A DNA stretch of 64,000 nucleotides from contig NZ_CP055305.1 in NCBI RefSeq assembly GCF_013377995.1, positions 1,364,001 through 1,428,000 on the forward strand, in the 5' to 3' direction. Below the pieces are notes generated by a model that was not told the origin of the DNA, made no database searches, and saw nothing but the letters and a program-made list of their open reading frames with translations. Source of the DNA: Mannheimia pernigra. GTDB taxonomy: Bacteria > Pseudomonadota > Gammaproteobacteria > Enterobacterales > Pasteurellaceae. Positions 9,094 through 19,913 of this stretch are shown piece by piece. The first letter of the stretch is position 1, and each line of letters starts with the position of its first letter. The translations under genes and the position numbers were made by a program.

Positions 9094-10270
9094 ATACCAT
9101 TGGAAAGCGGTTGATCGTTTCCAACAAAAACGTAAAGGCAGCCGATTATCTAGCAGCCGAGAAGAGCTTGAAAGTATGTTGCTAATGAAAGGTTATGAGC
9201 AGATTCGCATTAATCGAAACTTCGTTTTATCTCAAAATCCGAAAAGAGAGCAGATCAGCCAATTTATTTCCCAGCTTGCGTTATTAGTGAATTCCGCTAT
9301 ATCGTTAAAACAGGCTCTTTCGATGATTTTACAAAACTGCCGAAATATTAAAATGTATCAATGGCTAAGCGAGCTCATTTTGCTGATTGAAAATGGTTAT
9401 TCTTTTTCACAATCATTAGAGAAACAAGATAAATTTATTGCTAATCAAGAACTTCAACTGATTAAAATGGGCGAGCAAAGCGGAAAACTAGGTATCATCT
9501 TAACGAATTTGGCGAAAAGCCGAGCTAAGTCTGATAAGTTAGCTAAAAAAGTGAAGAAAATCCTGTTTTATCCTGCGATTGTATTGTTTATTTCCCTGTC
9601 TCTTTCTCTCGGATTGTTGATCTTCATTGTGCCCCAGTTTGCAGAACTTTACGGCACAAAAGAGAAAGCCTTACCACTGATTACGGAAATACTATTTTCT
9701 CTTTCCCAGTGTTTGATTGAACAGAAGCATCTTCTACTTAGTTTATTACTAGCGGTCGTTTTTTTCCTCTTTTTTGCAAAAAGAGAGAACGGGTTTGTGA
9801 GGTTAAAAATGGCGTTATTGTCTAAACTCCCTGTATTTCGACAAATCATACAGCAAGCCCGTATTGTCTTTTTTAGCCAAAATATGGCTTTAATGTTGAA
9901 TGCTCATATTCCGTTAGATTTGGTATTAAAATCCTTTTTATCTGAAAAAAGTGATGATCCTATATTACAAAAAGAGGTTGAATTTATGCTAAATCTCTTG
10001 CAACAAGGCTACCCATTTTCGCAAGGCATTAATCCAAATGTGTTTGGCTTAGATATGCCACAAATGATCGAAATCGGCGAGCAAAGCGGCAACGTTGCCA
10101 ACATATGCGAACATATTAGCGAGATGTACCAACAAAAACTGGATTATCAAATTGATATGCTCTCTCAGTTATTAGAGCCAATGTTGATGTTACTGATGGG
10201 AATAATTGTGGGGACTATTATTGTCGGTTTATATCTACCCATTTTTGATATGGGAAGTTTAGTGGAGTAA
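9077..10270 (+). CDS. pilC: Type IV pilus inner-membrane platform protein
   Basis: GspF/PilC-family platform protein that couples PilB to pilin assembly. The 397 residues show the expected tandem T2SS-F domains: a first cytoplasmic helical half (QLALLVNSAISLKQAL … GEQSGKLG), a transmembrane segment near residue 170, a second copy (ARIVFFSQNMALML … IGEQSGNVA), and a C-terminal transmembrane helix (LMGIIVGTIIVGLYLPIF). The repeated GEQSG in both halves shows the internal duplication. The ATG lies inside pilB; the first residues (MAKIYEYHWKAVD) match the family N terminus. Confidence 0.94.
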   Translation: MAKIYEYHWKAVDRFQQKRKGSRLSSSREELESMLLMKGYEQIRINRNFVLSQNPKREQISQFISQLALLVNSAISLKQALSMILQNCRNIKMYQWLSELILLIENGYSFSQSLEKQDKFIANQELQLIKMGEQSGKLGIILTNLAKSRAKSDKLAKKVKKILFYPAIVLFISLSLSLGLLIFIVPQFAELYGTKEKALPLITEILFSLSQCLIEQKHLLLSLLLAVVFFLFFAKRENGFVRLKMALLSKLPVFRQIIQQARIVFFSQNMALMLNAHIPLDLVLKSFLSEKSDDPILQKEVEFMLNLLQQGYPFSQGINPNVFGLDMPQMIEIGEQSGNVANICEHISEMYQQKLDYQIDMLSQLLEPMLMLLMGIIVGTIIVGLYLPIFDMGSLVE

Positions 10271-10272
10271 TT

Positions 10273-10929
10273 ATGTGGCTTTTACTTTCCTTTTTATCTG
10301 CCTTTTGGTTTAAAGCGGAAATGCCAAGATTTGCAATAAGAATAAACCAGCAAATTTATCAAGCAGCTAATTCAATCAATCAGCTTAATTTAACCGAGCA
10401 GCAATTTATTGCACTCTCGTCTTTAAAATCTCAACAAACAAGATGGGTAAACCTCTTTTTTCTACTTTTTCCGCTTATTATGTATTGTTCGGAAAACCCG
10501 ATTATGGGCGGAATTTTTATTCTACTTTGCTTTCTTTCTCTTTTAGATATTTGCTATTACCTAACGGATACTCGCTATATCGGGCTTATTTTTCTACTTG
10601 TTTTATGGGAAAGCGTAAACCATTTCCATAATCAAACGTTATTGTTTACCTCACTGTTTTGTTTATTTATCGCGCTCTTTTCCTTTCTCGTTTTTAAAAA
10701 AGAAACATTTGGCTTTGGCGATATGTTGTTATTGCTAGCGTTATCTCCCTTATTCAATATAGAAAAAATGTTACTGCTGATATTAACGGCTTGTTTATTA
10801 GGCATTTTTTATTACTTAACTTATTGGTGGATAAAAAAGCAAAAATTAGAAAAGTTGGCATTTATTCCGTTTATTAGTTTGGCGGTGGGCGTTATTGTAA
10901 CGCTTGAAAGCTGGGGGATTAATTATTAG
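10273..10929 (+). CDS. pilD: Prepilin peptidase, short form without methylase domain
   Basis: Membrane-embedded GXGD aspartyl protease that cleaves the pilin leader. At 218 residues it is much shorter than the roughly 290-residue bifunctional PilD. It lacks the N-terminal cytoplasmic domain with paired CxxC motifs that methylates the new N terminus. The catalytic aspartates are visible: D92 in LLDICYYLTD and D150 in FGFGD. Several transmembrane helices follow. The Lys common after the GxGD motif is Met here. It starts 2 bases after pilC. Short forms are usual in this family of bacteria as far as I recall. Confidence 0.87.
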   Translation: MWLLLSFLSAFWFKAEMPRFAIRINQQIYQAANSINQLNLTEQQFIALSSLKSQQTRWVNLFFLLFPLIMYCSENPIMGGIFILLCFLSLLDICYYLTDTRYIGLIFLLVLWESVNHFHNQTLLFTSLFCLFIALFSFLVFKKETFGFGDMLLLLALSPLFNIEKMLLLILTACLLGIFYYLTYWWIKKQKLEKLAFIPFISLAVGVIVTLESWGINY

Positions 10930-10951
10930 AATTGAGGAACTTTAATTTTGA

Positions 10952-11766
<815 letters not shown>

Positions 11767-12789
11767 CTATGTAAATTGAGCAGAGAAACTCTCTAGCTCT
11801 AGCCAAATATCATCGCTAAATTCTTGTTTGACTTTACGCTCTAATTCGGCCAGTTGGTGGATTAGAGCGTAAAGTTTTTTATAATTTAATCGTTGTACAA
11901 TCTGGCTGTAAAATGGTCTGCGGTTTTGCCAGATCTTCAAGCGGTCAAATTCCGTTCTTAAATTACCATTAAAGAGCGGTTGTTCGCTTGAGACTGGTGT
12001 GGGGGCGCGTGTGATTTCAAGTAAAATCATCAGCTCTTTTTGTATGATACGTAATAAAACAACCGCTTGTACTTCTTCATTTTGTAAGTGATGTAAAATG
12101 CGTTGAGCTCTCCCGATTTTCCCTTCAAAAAGGGCATCAATCCATTGGAATGGAGTAAATTGAGCGGAATGTTCCACTACTTCTTTGACTTTATTAAGGG
12201 TAATTTTGCCATCATTGCATTGAAGCTGTAGTAGTTGTAATGCTTGTTTTAATGCAAGTAAGTTGCCCTCGTAGCTATAGCAGAGTAGCTGATTTGCTTC
12301 AGGTTCGAGTTGCAAATTCATCTCTTTTGCTCTATTGCTTAACCACTGAGGTAACTTACTGATTTCTGGCGTTTGGCAGTTAATTTGTACTACTTGAGGC
12401 TCAATTTGGGTAAACCAAGCCTGCTTTTCCATCGTTTTGGAAAATTTAGGCAAATGCAAAATAAAAAGGAGATCTGAATGAATTAATGCACAGAATTCGG
12501 ATAGCTTTTTAAATTGTGTCGTTGTTGGAGATTCAGGAAAATTCAAAATAATGATTTGTCGGGAGAAAAATAATCCCATTTCTTGGGCTGTTTCAAAAAG
12601 TGCTTCCCAGTTTGTGTCATTTTTTACGTCAATCTCTTTTTTCTCATCAAAGCCTTTTAAACGAGCGGATTGGATAATCAAATCTTTAGATTCATTCACC
12701 AACAACAAGTCGTTCCCTGTTAATAAATAAAAGGGATGTAATCCTTTGTTTAGAGAAAGTTGAAGCGCTTCAGGGAATAGCTTTTGCAT
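11767..12789 (-). CDS. holA: DNA polymerase III delta subunit
   Basis: Delta subunit of the clamp loader, which opens the beta sliding clamp. The 340 residues begin MQKLFPEALQLSLNKGLHPFYLLTGND and match the gammaproteobacterial HolA pattern, including the C-terminal collar region with ELMILLEI and the RPFY segment. It is the last gene of leuS-lptE-holA, the conserved order in Enterobacteria and Pasteurellaceae, where lptE (rlpB) lies between leuS and holA. Confidence 0.93.
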   Translation of the reverse strand: MQKLFPEALQLSLNKGLHPFYLLTGNDLLLVNESKDLIIQSARLKGFDEKKEIDVKNDTNWEALFETAQEMGLFFSRQIIILNFPESPTTTQFKKLSEFCALIHSDLLFILHLPKFSKTMEKQAWFTQIEPQVVQINCQTPEISKLPQWLSNRAKEMNLQLEPEANQLLCYSYEGNLLALKQALQLLQLQCNDGKITLNKVKEVVEHSAQFTPFQWIDALFEGKIGRAQRILHHLQNEEVQAVVLLRIIQKELMILLEITRAPTPVSSEQPLFNGNLRTEFDRLKIWQNRRPFYSQIVQRLNYKKLYALIHQLAELERKVKQEFSDDIWLELESFSAQFT

Positions 12790-12829
12790 AGATAAATGGC
12801 GAAAAATAGTTCGCCCCTACAAATTATTG

Positions 12830-13318
12830 TTATTTTGAAAGTTCTTTTTTCAACGCAGCCATTTTAATAATTAACTGGCGAGAGGCTTGTTCGTACATAT
12901 CTTTCATAATCATCTCTTTTTCTGCTGACTTGGCAAGTGCAGCACGAGAGTCATCAAAGAAAGTTCGATGGGCAGAAACCGCTAGTGGATATTGCCCTTT
13001 ATTTGGAATATCTGCAATTGCTTCTACATTCAGTGTTAATATTTTTTCTGCTTCACGAGCTTGTTTAAATACTGAGACAACCTTGCTATTTGTAGATGTT
13101 GAAACTAAACGAAGTTTTGATACATTTACAGAACTTGGCACTAATTTTACATCATTTAATTGTAATTGATTACGTAAAATACGAGACATTTCACTATGTT
13201 GATCGGCACTTTCAAGCGTTAATGTTCTGAGTGATTCAGGTAGTACTTCGTTGTTTTTAAAATGCCAACTGCAAGCAGTGAGGGCTAAAACAGCAACGAG
13301 GGAGAGTTTTTTAATCAT
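12830..13318 (-). CDS. lptE: LPS-assembly lipoprotein LptE
   Basis: Outer-membrane lipoprotein that plugs the LptD barrel and helps deliver lipopolysaccharide to the surface. I place the start at 13318 (MIKKLSLVAVLALTACSW) because AGAGGA precedes it and a lipobox LTAC then falls at residues 13-16, with C16 as the lipidated residue. A longer version would add eight residues before the signal peptide. The resulting 162 residues fit the family. Position between leuS and holA is conserved. Confidence 0.9.
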   Translation of the reverse strand: MIKKLSLVAVLALTACSWHFKNNEVLPESLRTLTLESADQHSEMSRILRNQLQLNDVKLVPSSVNVSKLRLVSTSTNSKVVSVFKQAREAEKILTLNVEAIADIPNKGQYPLAVSAHRTFFDDSRAALAKSAEKEMIMKDMYEQASRQLIIKMAALKKELSK

Positions 13319-13376
13319 AAGTTTTCCTCTAAGATAGTACAAGCTTAGCAGCTTGTACTATCAATTTATATAGATA

Positions 13377-15962
13377 TTATCCTTTAACTACAAAGCTCAA
13401 CATTTTAAATGGAATATAGATTTCTTTAATGATTTCTTGACCATCTAAGAATTTCACTACATTCGGTTCTGCTTTGGCAATAGTTTTCACTTCATCTTCA
13501 GTTGCGGTTGCAGGTACGGTAATTTTGCCACGCACTTTACCGTTTACTTGCACCACAACGAGTTTTTCATCTTCTACCATTGCAGTTTCGTTTGCTTGCA
13601 CCCAAGGGGCGAAGTCGATGGTTTGCTCATTACCTAAGGCTTGCCATAATTCAAAACAGATATGTGGCGTAATTGGGTAGAGCATACGCACCACCGCACT
13701 TAAGGCCTCCGCCATTACTGCTTTGTCTTGCTCACTTTCAAGCGGTGCCTTGGTGAGCTTATTCATTAGTTCCATTACCGCCGCAATTGCTGTGTTGAAG
13801 GTTTGGCGGCGACCAATATCATCACTCACTTTCGCTATTGTTTTATGAACATCACGGCGAAGCTCTTTTTGGGCTTTGTCTAATGCAGATGTATCTAAAG
13901 TTGTCGTTGCTGGCGATTTTGCATATTCATACACTAAATTCCATACACGACCTAAGAATCGTTTTGCGCCTTCTACGCCAGATTCTTGCCATTCAAGGGT
14001 CATTTCTGCAGGGGAGGCGAACATCATAAATAAGCGAACCGTATCCGCACCATATTTTTCCACCATTTCTTGTGGGTCGATACCGTTGTTTTTCGATTTT
14101 GACATTTTCGTCATACCGCTATGAACTAGCTCACGACCTTCAGGATCGGTTGCTTTAGTGATTCTGCCTTTTTCATCACGCTCAAGTGTTACTTGCGTTG
14201 GACTTACCCAGATACGCTCGTTCGTTGGGCTGGTGTAGTAGAACGCATCGGCAAGTACCATACCTTGACAAAGCAGTTTCGTTGCTGGCTCGTCTGAATT
14301 TAAAATGCCTGCATCACGCAATAATTTGTGGAAGAAACGGAAGTAGAGCAAGTGCATTGTCGCGTGCTCAATACCGCCGATATATTGATCTACGGGTAAC
14401 CAATAATTTGCCTCGTCAGAATCTAACATTCCATCAAAATATTGCGGGCAAGTGTAGCGTGCGTAGTACCAAGATGACTCCATAAAGGTGTCGAAAGTAT
14501 CGGTTTCACGCAATGCGGGTTTGCCGTTGTAAGTGGTTTTTGCCCATTCTGGATCTGCTTTGATTGGGCTTTTCACGCCGTCCATCACCACATCTTCAGG
14601 CAGGATCACGGGTAGATCTTGTAATGGAACAGTTACCACTTCGCCTTCTTCGGTTGTCATCATTGGAATTGGTGCCCCCCAATAACGCTGGCGAGAAACA
14701 CCCCAGTCACGCAGACGGAAATTCACTTGGCGTTTACCCACGCCCATTGCTTCTAATTTGTCTGCAATCGCATTAAATGCTACCTCAAATTCTAAGCCGT
14801 CAAATTCAGCAGAATTGATTAATTTACCGTGTTCGGTGTAAGCTGCTTTTGAGAAATCCCATTCTGAGCCATCAAGCGGTCGAATTACCTGATTAATTTG
14901 CAAATCGTATTTTTGAGCGAACTCGAAGTCACGTTCATCGTGGGCAGGCACAGCCATTACCGCACCAGTTCCATAGTGCATTAATACGAAGTTTGCGACC
15001 CAAACTGGCACTTCTTTGCCTGTTAATGGGTGAATAGCGAATAAGCCAGTCGCCATTCCTTTTTTCTCCATTGTGGCAAGTTCGGCTTCCGCCACTTTGG
15101 TGTTTTTAGCCTCACGGATAAATTCCGCTAATTCAGGACTATTTTCTGCTGCCAATTCTGCCAATGGGTGAGCGGCTGCTACCGCCACATAACTCACGCC
15201 AAAGAAGGTATCTGGGCGAGTGGTGTAAACAGGCAAGGTTGCGTTTGAACCAGCGATTTTGAAGGTGATTTCCACCCCTTCAGAACGACCAATCCAGTTG
15301 CGTTGCATTGTTTTGACTTGATCTGGCCATTGCGGAAGGTTGTCTAACTGGGTTAATAACTCTTCGGCATAATCGGTGATTTTGATAAACCATTGCGGAA
15401 TTTCACGCTGTTCAACAGGCGTATCGCAACGCCAGCAGCAACCCTCGTGAACTTGCTCGTTGGCAAGTACGGTTTCATCATTCGGACACCAGTTTACGGT
15501 TGAGGTTTTTTTATAAACCAAGCCTTTTTTATACAGCTCAGTAAAGAACCATTGCTCCCATTTGTAATATTCAGGGCGACAGGTTGTCACTTCACGATCC
15601 CAGTCGTAAGAGAAGCCCAGCATTTTAAGCTGACCTTTCATATATTCGATATTTTCGTACGTCCATTTAGCCGGAGCAGTATTGTTTTTCACCGCTGCCC
15701 CTTCTGCTGGCAAGCCGAATGCGTCCCAACCCATTGGTTGAAGCACGTTTTTACCGATCATACGTTGATAGCGTGAAACTACATCGCCAATCGTGTAGTT
15801 ACGCACGTGTCCCATATGCAATTTGCCTGATGGATAAGGCAGCATTGAAAGGCAATAATATTTCTCTTTAGTAACGTCTTTAACTGCTTTGAACACTTTA
15901 TTTTCTGCCCAATAGTGCTGAACTTTCGGTTCAATCTCACTTGGGGTGTATTGTTGTTGCAT
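13377..15962 (-). CDS. leuS: Leucyl-tRNA synthetase
   Basis: Class Ia synthetase that charges tRNA-Leu. The 861 residues carry the HIGH-type motif HMGH at 49-52 ([14 protein letters not shown]), the CP1 editing insertion around residues 225-420, and KMSKS near residue 620 ([10 protein letters not shown]). It is full length and intact, the first gene of leuS-lptE-holA. The complement of a Haemophilus-type USS core (ACCGCACTT) occurs by chance or descent at 13693-13701 within it. Confidence 0.97.
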   Translation of the reverse strand: MQQQYTPSEIEPKVQHYWAENKVFKAVKDVTKEKYYCLSMLPYPSGKLHMGHVRNYTIGDVVSRYQRMIGKNVLQPMGWDAFGLPAEGAAVKNNTAPAKWTYENIEYMKGQLKMLGFSYDWDREVTTCRPEYYKWEQWFFTELYKKGLVYKKTSTVNWCPNDETVLANEQVHEGCCWRCDTPVEQREIPQWFIKITDYAEELLTQLDNLPQWPDQVKTMQRNWIGRSEGVEITFKIAGSNATLPVYTTRPDTFFGVSYVAVAAAHPLAELAAENSPELAEFIREAKNTKVAEAELATMEKKGMATGLFAIHPLTGKEVPVWVANFVLMHYGTGAVMAVPAHDERDFEFAQKYDLQINQVIRPLDGSEWDFSKAAYTEHGKLINSAEFDGLEFEVAFNAIADKLEAMGVGKRQVNFRLRDWGVSRQRYWGAPIPMMTTEEGEVVTVPLQDLPVILPEDVVMDGVKSPIKADPEWAKTTYNGKPALRETDTFDTFMESSWYYARYTCPQYFDGMLDSDEANYWLPVDQYIGGIEHATMHLLYFRFFHKLLRDAGILNSDEPATKLLCQGMVLADAFYYTSPTNERIWVSPTQVTLERDEKGRITKATDPEGRELVHSGMTKMSKSKNNGIDPQEMVEKYGADTVRLFMMFASPAEMTLEWQESGVEGAKRFLGRVWNLVYEYAKSPATTTLDTSALDKAQKELRRDVHKTIAKVSDDIGRRQTFNTAIAAVMELMNKLTKAPLESEQDKAVMAEALSAVVRMLYPITPHICFELWQALGNEQTIDFAPWVQANETAMVEDEKLVVVQVNGKVRGKITVPATATEDEVKTIAKAEPNVVKFLDGQEIIKEIYIPFKMLSFVVKG

Positions 15963-16003
15963 AAAATCTAACCTTGCTTTGAATTAGTTAAAAAATTGCT
16001 ATG

Positions 16004-16032
16004 ATAATACCGTAAAACAAGGCTCTTTTGAA
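16004..16032 (-). promoter_or_regulatory. Probable leuS promoter
   Basis: On the minus strand TTCAAA (16027-16032) and TATTAT (16004-16009) are separated by 17 bases and lie about 40 bases before the leuS start. Spacing is ideal, and each hexamer matches the consensus moderately. The rest of the 250-base gap to brnT holds one degenerate USS and no other structure I can support. Confidence 0.45.
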
Positions 16033-16166
16033 TGGCAAGCGGTGGGATTTACAAGGTTTTTTGCAGATTTTTGCGATATGCTTCGAAAAATCATTAAATG
16101 ATAAGTGAGAAAATGCAGAACTTTGATTATGATATTTCAAGATATTTTTGTAACAACAAAAAATAT

Positions 16167-16195
16167 TGATTTGATTGAGTGATGATGTTATAACT
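16167..16195 (+). promoter_or_regulatory. Probable brnTA promoter
   Basis: TTGATT (16167-16172), 17 bases, then TATAAC (16190-16195), about 17 bases before the brnT ATG. Both hexamers are close to consensus. The short distance to the start leaves little leader. BrnTA operons are normally autorepressed by BrnA at this position, but I see no convincing palindrome. Confidence 0.5.
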
Positions 16196-16212
16196 GATGA
16201 GGTTCATCGCAA

Positions 16213-16497
16213 ATGAAATTGGAATATGATGAGCAAAAAAGTATAAAAAATACCTTAGAAAGAGGACTCCCTTTCTCAATGGTAAAGGATTTCGAATTTG
16301 ATACTGCATTTATTAAACAAGATTTACGCAATGAATACGGCGAAATTAGGTATCAAGCTTTAGGACTAATTGAGACTCGACTTTACGCCTTGGTTTTTTG
16401 TCTAAGGCAGGAAGTGGTGAGGGTAATCAGTTTTAGAAAAGCTAATTCAAGAGAGATTGCAATTTATGAAAAAAACAGAAAATCAGATAATAGATAA
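16213..16497 (+). CDS. brnT: BrnT-family toxin
   Basis: A 94-residue protein matching the RelE-like BrnT ribonuclease family: N-terminal MKLEYDEQKSIKNTLERGLPF, central EYGEIRYQALGLIETRLYALVF, and the closing VVRVISFRKANSREIAIYEK. BrnT toxins cleave RNA and halt translation until neutralised by BrnA. It is immediately followed by and overlaps brnA (32 bases), the canonical toxin-first order. The locus is inserted between leuS and serS and contains no USS. Confidence 0.88.
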   Translation: MKLEYDEQKSIKNTLERGLPFSMVKDFEFDTAFIKQDLRNEYGEIRYQALGLIETRLYALVFCLRQEVVRVISFRKANSREIAIYEKNRKSDNR

Positions 16498-16744
16498 TGA
16501 AAATCCGGAATGGACACAGGCAGATATTGATAATGCTTTGGCATTCCAGCAAATGCCTGAACAACTTCAATCTTTAGTTTTACAATCACAAGCTAAGAAA
16601 AGGGGCAGACCTTTAAGCCAAAACAAAAAAGTGAGTGTGACAATTCGTTATTCATCAAATGTGATTGAGGCTTTTAAAGCTACAGGCAAGGGTTGGCAGA
16701 GTAGAATGAATAAGGTTTTGGAAGATTATATTGCTCAGCATTGA
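16466..16744 (+). CDS. brnA: BrnA-family antitoxin
   Basis: Antitoxin of 92 residues. The N-terminal part (NPEWTQADIDNA) binds BrnT. The C-terminal part is a ribbon-helix-helix DNA-binding domain (KKVSVTIRYSSNVIEAFKATGKGWQSRMNKVL) that represses the operon. I use the ATG at 16466, with AGAGAG about ten bases before it. A TTG three codons earlier is in frame but less likely. It overlaps brnT, as is usual. Confidence 0.88.
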   Translation: MKKTENQIIDNENPEWTQADIDNALAFQQMPEQLQSLVLQSQAKKRGRPLSQNKKVSVTIRYSSNVIEAFKATGKGWQSRMNKVLEDYIAQH

Positions 16745-16768
16745 ATTAAGAAAAGTAGGAGATACATT

Positions 16769-17860
16769 ATGAATGCTAATAATGTAAGAGTTTATAGCCC
16801 AATATTATCTAGTGATAATTTAGAACATTTAATATGGTATGCTAAGTGTAAAAATAGACTAAAAGAAGCGATTCAAATCAATTTGGATAATTGTACGATC
16901 CAAAGAATGGAAAGGCTAGATAAAAATTCTACTGTAGAAGATATTAAGAAATTAGGGTTATATCCTTTATATAAGATACTTACCGAGTGTCCAAATATAT
17001 TAATTTCTGCTTTAGGTATAAATGAAATGCCTGGCTGTTATATCTCTAGAGCAAGAGAGGCTTATAACTTATTTTGTAAAAAATTTATTCCTAGTTATGT
17101 TGATGATCCTAATGCAACGAATAAACCATTTAATGTTGAGGAAGAAAAAATAATATTTAGAGATCTTCCTTTAGATACACAAAAAGCATTAGGATGTTTT
17201 TATTTACCATACTTATTAATACAGTATATCTATAAGTATAACTCAGGGCAATCTGGTTTAGATAAATTCAGGCATTATTTATATGGAGTTATCCATTATT
17301 TAGATATGGTGTCAGCTTTTGAATTAGAATTGGCAAAATATGCCTTTTGGAAAATTAATGATAAATCAGTAATTCATACTTTATCAAGTGAAATAAAGGA
17401 AAGACGAAAAAGAATAAGAAAAAATTTTGTGAAAGAAAGAAATTCATTAAATTCAATCAGAGCTGCTTGTCTTAATTCTGCAATGGATACATATTGGATA
17501 AGAAGTATTTGTATTGGGACTGATGAAAGAGAAGCGATTTTGAATGGATATACTATTTGTGAACATTGGCTAGCAACTAATGATGATAAACTCTATATTA
17601 TAGCTAATGATATAAAGCCCGTCCAAAGCATAAATGGGTTTGGATATATTATAGAATCTGTAAGAGAAAAAGAGTTACTAGAATTTTCTTATTGGAAGGA
17701 AGTTGATAATTTATCTTCAAAGGTGTTAAATGATAGAAAATATTTATCTGATAGTCAATTTGATATAAAAATTGAAAATATCACAGAATCAATTTCTCAA
17801 TTGGATGATGCATTGGAAAAATATTTTCGGAATTTAACAGTTAGAAGCCAACCTGATTAA
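16769..17860 (+). CDS. Unrecognised 363-residue protein next to BrnTA
   Basis: I do not recognise this family. The protein is largely helical, with Leu/Ile-rich segments, a charged basic stretch (EIKERRKRIRKNFVKERNS) around residues 210-228 that could be coiled coil, and a C-terminal helix pair. No signal peptide, transmembrane helix or catalytic motif is evident. It starts 24 bases after brnA behind AGTAGGAG, so it may be co-transcribed with the toxin-antitoxin pair. Its base composition is extreme: a 60-base sample at 17161 is 15/60 G+C. It has no USS, consistent with recent acquisition. It could be a defence or mobile-element cargo gene, but nothing proves that. Confidence 0.65.
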   Translation: MNANNVRVYSPILSSDNLEHLIWYAKCKNRLKEAIQINLDNCTIQRMERLDKNSTVEDIKKLGLYPLYKILTECPNILISALGINEMPGCYISRAREAYNLFCKKFIPSYVDDPNATNKPFNVEEEKIIFRDLPLDTQKALGCFYLPYLLIQYIYKYNSGQSGLDKFRHYLYGVIHYLDMVSAFELELAKYAFWKINDKSVIHTLSSEIKERRKRIRKNFVKERNSLNSIRAACLNSAMDTYWIRSICIGTDEREAILNGYTICEHWLATNDDKLYIIANDIKPVQSINGFGYIIESVREKELLEFSYWKEVDNLSSKVLNDRKYLSDSQFDIKIENITESISQLDDALEKYFRNLTVRSQPD

Positions 17861-17871
17861 GATTGGCTTCT
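17843..17871. terminator. Stem-loop between convergent genes
   Basis: Nine-base-pair perfect stem AGAAGCCAA / TTGGCTTCT (17843-17851 and 17863-17871). The loop contains the stop codon of the 363-residue gene. There is no T run on either strand, so it is a weak or Rho-assisted terminator for both that gene and serS. Confidence 0.5.
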
Positions 17872-17886
17872 ATGTAGTATAACAGA

Positions 17887-19209
<1,323 letters not shown>

Positions 19210-19233
19210 TTAAAATCTATTAATGGATAAGGT

Positions 19234-19713
19234 TTATCCACGATTCGCATTTTTCATAATACGTTGTTTGGCGACTTGCCATTCACGATCTTTAATATCT
19301 TCACGTTTGTCGTGTAGCTTTTTCCCTTTTGCTAAGCCAATTTTCACTTTCGCCCACGCATTTTTCCAATACATTGAGGTTGCTACAATGGTGTAGCCTT
19401 CACGATTGACTTTTCCGAAAAGTGAATCTAGCTCACGCTTTTTTAGCAAGAGTTTGCGGGTGCGAGTTGGGTCACTCACGATGTGGGTTGATGCCATATT
19501 AAGTGGCGTAATCATCGCGCCAAATAAAAAGGCTTCGCCGTTGCGAAAAATGACGTAACTGTCGCTGATATTGCCTTTTCCTGCTCGAAGTGCTTTTACC
19601 TCCCAGCCTTGTAGTTCAATCCCTGCTTCAATTTCATCTTCAATGAAATATTCGTGTCTAGCACGTTTATTTAATGCAATCGTATTCGATGCTGCTTTTG
19701 GTTTTTTTGCCAT
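19234..19713 (-). CDS. smpB: tmRNA-binding protein SmpB
   Basis: Binds tmRNA and brings it to stalled ribosomes for trans-translation. The 159 residues include the family core [26 protein letters not shown] and [14 protein letters not shown] segment, plus the C-terminal basic tail ([19 protein letters not shown]) that enters the mRNA channel. The ssrA gene is not in the adjacent DNA. The following 200-base gap to ycjX holds two USS in opposite orientation (about 19796 and 19900) and nothing else I can support. Confidence 0.95.
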   Translation of the reverse strand: MAKKPKAASNTIALNKRARHEYFIEDEIEAGIELQGWEVKALRAGKGNISDSYVIFRNGEAFLFGAMITPLNMASTHIVSDPTRTRKLLLKKRELDSLFGKVNREGYTIVATSMYWKNAWAKVKIGLAKGKKLHDKREDIKDREWQVAKQRIMKNANRG

Positions 19714-19913
19714 AATTTTAGAAAGTGTTAAAAATTTATTTGAATTCTACCCTAAACGAGCTAAACAGTGAACAGCGAAAGGAGGGAAACCTTTGCAAGC
19801 GGTCAAATTTGCTGAAAAATTTGCAAAAAGCGTGTGTTTTATTATCCACTTTGCTGATGGCTAGACGTGCGAGCATAGCGAGTAAAAAATTCATAAAAAA
19901 TGACCGCTTGTGG

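Noticed and set aside
13693..13701. Haemophilus-type USS core in leuS as a sign of transfer
   Set aside because: The gene is otherwise typical of its surroundings, and a single 9-base match within coding sequence can arise by chance.
13474..15776. Plus-strand open frames opposite leuS
   Set aside because: They are antisense to a full-length conserved synthetase and show no family features.
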